The notes under the pieces were generated by a model, which saw only the letters and a list, made by a program, of their open reading frames with translations, searched no databases and was not told the origin of the DNA. This document shows, one piece after another, positions 33,063 to 38,320 of a stretch of DNA of 38,320 nucleotides; position 1 is the first letter of the stretch; the number at the start of each line of letters is the position of its first letter. The DNA lies in the NCBI GenBank assembly GCA_046297495.1, contig JBKBIP010000042.1, forward strand, positions 1-38,320. The letters run 5' to 3'. This DNA comes from JBKBIP01 sp046297495 (GTDB lineage Bacteria; Planctomycetota; Planctomycetia; Gemmatales; Gemmataceae). A program made the translations under genes and the position numbers.

Positions 33063-34358
33063 GTGACCAACTTCGATTTAATCGACTATGCCAGCCTGAG
33101 CGATGTGGGCGTCCGGCGCAGCCATAATCAGGACGCCCAGGCTGTGTTGCTGGCCACGGATGAAGCGCACTGGCGTGAGCATGGCCACATCTTCCTCGTT
33201 GCCGACGGCATGGGTGCGCATGCGGTGGGAGAGTTGGCCAGCGCCATGGCGGTGGGTCTGATTCCGCACACCTACCAGAAACACGCGCCACAAGGGGTGG
33301 CCGCCGCCTTGCACCGGGCGTTCGTGGAAGCCAACACCACCATTCACGAACGCGGCATGCAAAACAAGGAATTCAAGGGGATGGGCACCACGACCAGCGC
33401 CCTTGTCCTTCGTCCAGAAGGAGCTTGGATCGGTCACGTCGGCGATAGCCGCATTTATCGCATTCGCAATGGCCGCATCGAACAACTCAGCTACGATCAC
33501 AGCCTGCGCTGGGAAATGGCCCGCCGGCAACATGTGTCGCCGGAGGAAATGCAAGGGGTGCGGAGCAATGTCATTCTGCGGTCGCTCGGCCCGGAACCGC
33601 ACATGGAGCCAGATGTCGAAGGCCCGCATCCAGTTCGGGGCGGGGACACGTTCTTGTTGTGCAGCGATGGCTTGAGCGGCCCCATACCAGACGTGGAACT
33701 TGGCGCGGTGATCAGCGTGTTGCCGCCGGCTGAAGCCTGCCAATTCTTGATCCAGCTGGCCAACCTACGGGGCGGACCGGACAACATCACCGCCATTATC
33801 GTCAACGTGAAAGCCAATGCCCACTTCGAGGAAACCACCGCCAGCCCCACACCCAAGAAGCGAACCAGCCGCTGGCTGTGGCCGATTCTGACGTTGCTGG
33901 TCGGCGTGTTGTTGGCGGCCGGCGCCGTTGGTTTGACCTTAATGGAGATGGGCGGCGGTCCCATTTTATTCTTGGCCGCCGTTGTGGCTCTGTTGGCGGG
34001 CAGCATCGGCTTGGCGTTGATTTACCTGCGCGGCGATGACGAGGCGGAAGGGACCGAAGTTGCTCACCACGGCAAAGTGTACCGCCACCAGTCTTGCCGC
34101 ATCGACCGCGCCATCTTGGATAAGTTCTCGCGCTTGGAAACGGAATTACGCGCCAAGGTCCGCTCCAAGAATTGGAACCTGGACTGGGCCCAGCACCAAC
34201 GCCATGGCGCCAAGGCCGAGAAATTCCTGGCGGAGGACAATCTCAGCGCCGCCTTCCGCGAAACTTGCCGCGCCCTGTATCTCTTGATGGCGACGTTCCA
34301 TGAGCAACGCCACAAAGAGGAAGTATTCCAACCGCATTGGGAGAAAGAAGAAAAGTAA
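33063..34358 (+). CDS. Membrane-anchored PP2C-family Ser/Thr phosphatase
   Basis: A 431-aa protein starting at GTG 33063 with a weak AGGG upstream. Residues 1-255 are a PP2C domain: SDVGVRRSHNQDA, VADGMGAHAVGELAS (DGMG metal Asp), GMGTTTSALVL, WIGHVGDSRIYRIRNG, LLCSDGLSGPI and GGPDNITAIIVNV, all metal-site motifs retained. Two membrane helices follow (about 273-322), then a cytoplasmic tail of about 100 residues with many charged residues and predicted helices (RLETELRAKVRSKNWNLDW and on). It should remove phosphate from Ser/Thr of targets of the many planctomycete Hanks-type kinases; no kinase is adjacent. Confidence 0.9.
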   Translation: MTNFDLIDYASLSDVGVRRSHNQDAQAVLLATDEAHWREHGHIFLVADGMGAHAVGELASAMAVGLIPHTYQKHAPQGVAAALHRAFVEANTTIHERGMQNKEFKGMGTTTSALVLRPEGAWIGHVGDSRIYRIRNGRIEQLSYDHSLRWEMARRQHVSPEEMQGVRSNVILRSLGPEPHMEPDVEGPHPVRGGDTFLLCSDGLSGPIPDVELGAVISVLPPAEACQFLIQLANLRGGPDNITAIIVNVKANAHFEETTASPTPKKRTSRWLWPILTLLVGVLLAAGAVGLTLMEMGGGPILFLAAVVALLAGSIGLALIYLRGDDEAEGTEVAHHGKVYRHQSCRIDRAILDKFSRLETELRAKVRSKNWNLDWAQHQRHGAKAEKFLAEDNLSAAFRETCRALYLLMATFHEQRHKEEVFQPHWEKEEK

Positions 34359-34577
34359 CGAACGCTTTCCGCCTGAACGATCGCCTCGGCAATACCCCTA
34401 TCAATCACTCAACCCGGCCCCCGGAACCTCAGCCGGGGCAAAAAAACATCAAGGTGCGGATGTTGCGACAGAAATTGTGGGGAAATAGCGGCGCGGAGAA
34501 AATAGCGCGCGGCGCGGCGTAAGCTCGAAGTGAATCCCCTTCACCGGGGGCGGAATTGACTAATTCAGATAGACGCA

Positions 34578-34621
34578 CTAGAGGGGATACATCGATGGGC
34601 GAACCGATGTCTCCCCTCTAG
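34578..34621. repeat. Intergenic palindrome, copy F (compact)
   Basis: A 17-base arm CTAGAGGGGATACATCG (34578-34594) pairs at 16 of 17 with 34605-34621 around a 10-base loop. The right half holds GCGAACCGATGTCTCC, which inverted matches the family unit at 14 of 16. It lies in the 332-base convergent gap between the PP2C and redoxin genes, otherwise empty, and may end both transcripts. No T run follows. Confidence 0.55.
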
Positions 34622-34690
34622 GTTGGCGGAGTGACTTCAGAGCCTAGACACGCCCGTGTCCGCTCCAATGATCACAATGGATGACGTCAC

Positions 34691-35284
34691 TTAGTCATAC
34701 TTCACCGAGCAGCCGAAGGCCTTGGTCTGGGGCACTTCGGGAGCCTTGCCCGCCAGCAGCGAATCGACAGCGGCTTCCAGGTATTTCTTGGAAACCTTGG
34801 TGGGATTCCGGCTGTCATCCATGGCGCCGTGATAGACCAGCTTGCGGTTCTTGTCGAAAACGTAGAACTCTGGCGTCACCTTGGCGCCCAGGTCCTTGGC
34901 GATCTTCTGGCTTTCGTCGTACAGGTACGAGAAGTTGAAGCCTTTTTCCTTGGAGCGTTCGATCATCTTGTCGAGCCGGTCCGCTGGCAAGTTGTTGACA
35001 TTGATGGCCACTACTGCCACCTTGCTGTCGGGGCTGCTGCTGTACTTCTTGGTGAAGTCGATGAGACGGTCTTCGTAATCGACGGCAACGGGGCAGTGGT
35101 TGCAGGTGATGACCAGCACAAGTACATCCTTGGCCTTCAGGTCGGCCAGGGAGTGCGTCTTGCCATCGACTCCCGGCAGATTGCTATAAGCGGGGGCCGA
35201 GTCGCCAATCTTGATGTCGGCGGACGCGGGTTGCACGGCAACGAGTCCGGCAAGGACCAGCGCGGCGATTGCATAACGAAACAT
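34691..35284 (-). CDS. Secreted thioredoxin-fold redoxin (AhpC/TSA-like)
   Basis: A 197-aa exported protein with AAGGAG upstream of the ATG at 35284 and a signal peptide ending near ASA (MFRYAIAALVLAGLVAVQPASA). The mature part is a thioredoxin fold: IKIGDSAPAYSNLPGVDGK, then VLVLVITCNHCPVAVDYEDR with a C-x-x-C pair (TCNHCP), VAVVAINVNN, and the cis-Pro region VTPEFYVFDKNRKLVYHG. It likely acts as a periplasmic thiol oxidoreductase or peroxiredoxin-like protein. It is the third of three tandem minus-strand exported redox genes (after the di-heme propeller and glutathione peroxidase genes), with a 111-base gap. Confidence 0.88.
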   Translation of the reverse strand: MFRYAIAALVLAGLVAVQPASADIKIGDSAPAYSNLPGVDGKTHSLADLKAKDVLVLVITCNHCPVAVDYEDRLIDFTKKYSSSPDSKVAVVAINVNNLPADRLDKMIERSKEKGFNFSYLYDESQKIAKDLGAKVTPEFYVFDKNRKLVYHGAMDDSRNPTKVSKKYLEAAVDSLLAGKAPEVPQTKAFGCSVKYD

Positions 35285-35395
35285 GCGTACTACTCCTTGT
35301 GTTGAGTAACAACAGTATGTGAAACGAGGCCCACGCCTCGCTTACGCCCTGGAAGGGTCCGGGGGACTTCGGGAACAGGCTTTTGGAACCCCATC

Positions 35396-35977
35396 TTACT
35401 TCTTCAACTCGGCTTCAATCGCCTCGATCACCTGCGGCGCGTCTGGCTTGATGCGCGGCGTGAAGCGGTTGACGATGGTGCCGTCACGGCTGATCAGGAA
35501 CTTCTCGAAATTCCAGGTGATCGGGCCGCTGAATTTCGGGTTGGTGATCGGCGATGTCAGGTGCTCGTAGAGGGAGCATTGCCCTTCCCCCTTGACAACC
35601 ACTTTGGCGAACATGTCGAACTTAACACCGTAATTATCTTGGCAGAAAGAAGCGATCTGTTCATTGGTGCCAGGCTCCTGACGGCCAAACTCGTTGGCCG
35701 GGAAACCCAGAATGACCAGCCCGTCTTTGGCGTACTTATCGTGCAGCTCTTGCAACTGCTTGTATTGCGGGGTCAAGCCGCAGCGGCTGGCGACGTTGAC
35801 CATCAGGATGACTTTGCCCTGATACTGTGACAGCTGCACCGGCTTGCCGTCAATGCGATTCATCGTGAAATTCAGAACGGCAGGCACTTTTTTCTCCTTG
35901 TCGTCCGCGCGGACCCCGCCGAGGGACACCGCCAAGACCAAGAATCCCGCCAGACCAAAACGAATGACTTGGGACAC
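35396..35977 (-). CDS. Secreted glutathione peroxidase (Cys type)
   Basis: A 193-aa protein. The GTG at 35977 is preferred over the open frame to 36016 because GGAG lies 8 bases upstream and a signal peptide follows (VIRFGLAGFLVLAVSLGGVRA). The fold motifs are complete: VILMVNVASRCGLTPQY with the peroxidatic Cys (codon TGC, so not a selenocysteine form), LVILGFPANEFGRQEPGTN with the Gln, and ITWNFEKFLISRDG with the Trp and Asn. It reduces hydroperoxides, in bacteria usually with thioredoxin rather than glutathione. A periplasmic location is unusual for the family. It lies 79 bases after the di-heme protein gene on the same strand. Confidence 0.93.
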   Translation of the reverse strand: MSQVIRFGLAGFLVLAVSLGGVRADDKEKKVPAVLNFTMNRIDGKPVQLSQYQGKVILMVNVASRCGLTPQYKQLQELHDKYAKDGLVILGFPANEFGRQEPGTNEQIASFCQDNYGVKFDMFAKVVVKGEGQCSLYEHLTSPITNPKFSGPITWNFEKFLISRDGTIVNRFTPRIKPDAPQVIEAIEAELKK

Positions 35978-36056
35978 GATGCGTTCTCCTTGTGGAACAG
36001 TTGGAAACCAATGCAAGTAAATGTCTCGCGGCTAAATAGTCCGTTCCGCGTGTGCC

Positions 36057-37958
36057 TCACAGCGACCGCAAATACGCCAATAAGTCGCTCAGCTCCTCGT
36101 CCGTCAATTCGCCGCGGCCGGTGACATCCTTGGGGTTGTGCGGGCCGCGCAGCAGCTCCTCCAGCGATTTCGCCCGGCCATCGTGCAGATAGCGCGTCCG
36201 ATCATAAATGCCCAACAGCGACGGGGTGTTGAAACCCCGGTAAGCGTCGCCGCGCGTGCCGGTGCCGACGTCGTGAATCTTGCCGTCCGTGAAATAGGGG
36301 CCGGAGTGACAGCGGATGCAATCCGCCTTGCTGCCGCGAAATACCTGTTCGCCCCGCTCCATTGCTCGCCGCGCCGCCGCGTCGTCGGTTTGGCGGTTGG
36401 GATTGGGCGGATACGTCAGCGTGTCCAGATACGCGATCATGGCCTCGATGTCGTGGTCGGTCGGCGGCTTGTGCAACATGGTGTCCGTCATGGACTTGTG
36501 CATGGCCGCCTTCAAGTCCTTCTGCCAGCCGTGCCACGTCCAGGGACCGGTGTGCGTGACGTTCCGCAGGCTCAACACGGTCTTGAAGTTGCCATTGCGG
36601 CCATCGTTGCGCGTGTCCATTGTCACGGCGTTGAGGTGCCCTTCGTAATGGCAGCTGTGGCAGCTGTACCATTGATCGAGAGATCGTTGACCGTCATAGA
36701 AAATGGCTTCCCCTTGACGGGCCAACGACGGTTCGGCGGGGCCGCCCAAGTCGATGGCGCGAACGACTCGCCGCTGCTCCAGGTCCACCACCTGCACCGC
36801 GTTGCTCAAATAGTTGGCCAGAAAGACGCGCTGGCCATCCTTGGCGAAACGGGTCGCCATGGGCCGCCCGCCGACATCGACGCGGAAAAAGCGGTCCTTG
36901 TCGTTGAGCAGGTCGCGGTTGATGTGGTCTCCTGGGCCGCCGTAATCCTGGAACGGCAAGCCGGGCAGACGATACACCAACAACTCATGCGTCCCGGACG
37001 CGGCACAGACCAGCCATTGTTCATCGGGGCTGAGGGCCAAGCCGTGTGGGTCGCTGACGGCCTTGCCGGGCGGATCGAGGGAGATGGCCTCGCGCCGCGC
37101 CGGGCCATCGAGGCGCACGCGGGCGATGCGGCTGGCCAACACCCAACCCAAGCGGATGTTGCCTGTCGTGATCGGGTTGTGGCGATACACCATCCAGGGG
37201 AAATAGACATATTGGCCATCGGCGGAGACTTCCATTTGCCCCAGGTTCAGCCCCAGAAACGCTTCCTGGTACAACATCCGTTCGGTTTCGGTATCGATGA
37301 CTGAGACGGCGCCGTCGCCGTTGGCGCCGACCGCCAGTCGCTTGCCATCGGGAGACAGGGCCAGATAACGGGGCCATTGGCCGGCCTCCATGCGCGAACG
37401 CACCGCGCGTTGTTTCAGATCAACGACCGCCACCGCATGGGCTGTCGTCAGCGCCACGTAAGCCCGCTGGCCATCGGGTGATACGGCAATACCGCGTGGC
37501 TCGTGCCCCAACCAGACCTTGCCGCGGGGGACGAGCGTATCCCCTTTCCGCTCCAGGATAGTCAAATCGCCGGAGAACGTGCCGCTGACCAGTACATACC
37601 GCTCATCCGGCGTCAAGACCAAGGCGGAGGGGCGCTCGCCGACCGGAACCTCGGCCGTCACCTGCCCCGTGTCCAGCCGGACCAGGGATACCGTGTTCGC
37701 GGTCTGATTGGCCGTCAGCAGCCATTGTTCATCTCGCGTCAGCACCAAGTCGCACGGCGAGCGGTCGGGCGGGGTCTGCGCGTCGACTTCCTTCCCTTGA
37801 ACCGCGGCGGCAGGCGTGGACAACCACCCCGCGCCGGCCCAAGTGAAACACAGCAGCGCCGCGACACCCAACACCCCCAGCAACCGCGCTCGCGCGCCCT
37901 TCCCAGCAAGGACCACTGATGGGGACAACATCGCTAAGCGAGATTGTTTTTCCGGCAC
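36057..37958 (-). CDS. Exported beta-propeller/di-heme cytochrome c peroxidase-like protein
   Basis: A 633-aa protein starting at GTG 37958 with GAGGA eight bases upstream, followed by a signal/anchor segment (LLGVLGVAALLCFTWAGAG). Residues about 60-420 are YVTN-type propeller repeats (for example LVLTPDERYVLVSGTFSGDL and ALSPDGKRLAVGANGDGAV). The C-terminal 220 residues are a MauG/CCP-like di-heme module: CHSCH near residue 432 within WYSCHSCHYEGHLN, and CIRCH near 547 in CIRCHSGPYFTDGKIHDVG, then GFNTPSLLGIYDRTRYLHDG. It may reduce H2O2 or oxidise a partner; the propeller could dock it. It leads a tandem with glutathione peroxidase and redoxin genes. Confidence 0.9.
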   Translation of the reverse strand: MPEKQSRLAMLSPSVVLAGKGARARLLGVLGVAALLCFTWAGAGWLSTPAAAVQGKEVDAQTPPDRSPCDLVLTRDEQWLLTANQTANTVSLVRLDTGQVTAEVPVGERPSALVLTPDERYVLVSGTFSGDLTILERKGDTLVPRGKVWLGHEPRGIAVSPDGQRAYVALTTAHAVAVVDLKQRAVRSRMEAGQWPRYLALSPDGKRLAVGANGDGAVSVIDTETERMLYQEAFLGLNLGQMEVSADGQYVYFPWMVYRHNPITTGNIRLGWVLASRIARVRLDGPARREAISLDPPGKAVSDPHGLALSPDEQWLVCAASGTHELLVYRLPGLPFQDYGGPGDHINRDLLNDKDRFFRVDVGGRPMATRFAKDGQRVFLANYLSNAVQVVDLEQRRVVRAIDLGGPAEPSLARQGEAIFYDGQRSLDQWYSCHSCHYEGHLNAVTMDTRNDGRNGNFKTVLSLRNVTHTGPWTWHGWQKDLKAAMHKSMTDTMLHKPPTDHDIEAMIAYLDTLTYPPNPNRQTDDAAARRAMERGEQVFRGSKADCIRCHSGPYFTDGKIHDVGTGTRGDAYRGFNTPSLLGIYDRTRYLHDGRAKSLEELLRGPHNPKDVTGRGELTDEELSDLLAYLRSL

Positions 37959-38298
37959 GGCAGGATTCCTCGGTGCTGGTGGATGATTGCACGGCAGGGA
38001 CAGTCGGAACAGTCCATCTCGTGGGTATTAGACTGCGGCCAAAGCCCGTTTCATCAAACCGTGGAAAAGTTTTTTGGAAGGACAACCTTCGAGGCGTCGG
38101 AAGTTCTTGCGCGGACACGCCGTTAGGAAAGAGAGACAGGTCAGGTGAAACCTTGGTTCATGGTCTGTGGCGTGTAGGGAAAGGGAACCGTGGCGCGAGT
38201 AGAACGAATCAATCTGGCGCACGGCAACGACACGATGGCAACTCCTGGTGAGTGATTTATTCCTCCGGCAACCCAGATGGTCGAAGCCGCGACCGTCG
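37959..38298. other. Intergenic region, no gene seen
   Basis: Upstream of the di-heme protein gene and up to the right edge. Short open frames in several frames show no recognisable protein and no ribosome site. No convincing -35/-10 pair for the minus-strand gene was found. Confidence 0.5.
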
Positions 38299-38320
38299 GG
38301 GAGCGGGGTGTACCGCTCCC
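38299..38320. other. Hairpin at the right edge
   Basis: GGGAGCGG (38299-38306) and CCGCTCCC (38313-38320) form a perfect 8-bp stem with a 6-base loop. Being cut by the window edge, its tail cannot be seen, so terminator or repeat cannot be decided. Confidence 0.4.

Noticed and set aside
11886..34621. Palindromes as a CRISPR array
   Set aside because: Copies are kilobases apart, have internal dyad symmetry and vary in sequence; there are no regularly spaced units or cas genes.
35396..35977. Selenoprotein form of glutathione peroxidase
   Set aside because: The active-site codon is TGC (Cys), not in-frame TGA.
36138..37304. 388-codon plus-strand frame opposite the di-heme protein
   Set aside because: The minus-strand protein has clear heme and propeller motifs; the plus frame has none.

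Overview
The window looks like a piece of a planctomycete chromosome, most likely Gemmataceae-like. The evidence is a planctomycete-type cytochrome (PSC1) + DUF1549 + DUF1553 protein, a PSC1-like + WD40 giant protein, DUF1080, DUF1570, DUF1573 and DUF4349 secreted proteins, high GC with widely spaced genes on both strands, and a large share of exported or lipid-anchored products. A 99-base run of N inside a P450 gene shows this is a draft assembly or a MAG. No phage, transposase, CRISPR array or recognisable defence system was seen.

Layout. 1-4831: a truncated Tat-type exported protein, a DUF1570 metallopeptidase, a DedA membrane protein, a xylose-isomerase-like TIM barrel and a DUF1573 protein. 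4832-10146: an anti-sigma-like/HEAT membrane protein, the PSC1/DUF1549/DUF1553 protein and a DinB-fold protein. 10341-13876: a plus-strand catabolic-looking unit (FGGY kinase, amidohydrolase, cysteine hydrolase), then tRNA-Leu(CAA). 14238-16852: a cytochrome P450 with an assembly gap and a DUF4349 lipoprotein. 16876-21021: Uma2, ROK, DUF1080, and gcvT-gcvH of the glycine cleavage system (gcvP is not here). 21442-26236: a PA0069-type radical SAM protein and a 1,217-aa cytochrome/WD40 protein. 26407-32112: a minus-strand cluster running flavoprotein, radical SAM, metallophosphoesterase-like protein, NAD-dependent epimerase, radical SAM, and the decayed C-terminus of a carbamoyltransferase. 32324-37958: RdgB-type NTP pyrophosphatase, PP2C phosphatase, then a minus-strand extracytoplasmic redox group (beta-propeller/di-heme peroxidase-like protein, glutathione peroxidase, redoxin).

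Two signals go beyond gene content. First, a dispersed family of about 50-bp intergenic palindromes is built from two inverted 18-base units (best unit GGATTCATCGGTTCGCGC). There are six supported copies, three of them starting 9-13 bases after a stop codon. Second, several start regions carry a sigma70-like promoter with a recurring TTGGCA -35 box exactly 17 bases from a TAnnnT -10 box; one of these heads the radical-SAM cluster.

The cluster at 26407-32112 is the best candidate for an undescribed system. It combines two radical SAM enzymes, an FAD/NAD(P)H oxidoreductase, an SDR epimerase and a phosphoesterase-fold protein that has lost key metal-ligand positions, and it ends in a truncated, frameshifted carbamoyltransferase. 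Its substrate cannot be read from the sequence.
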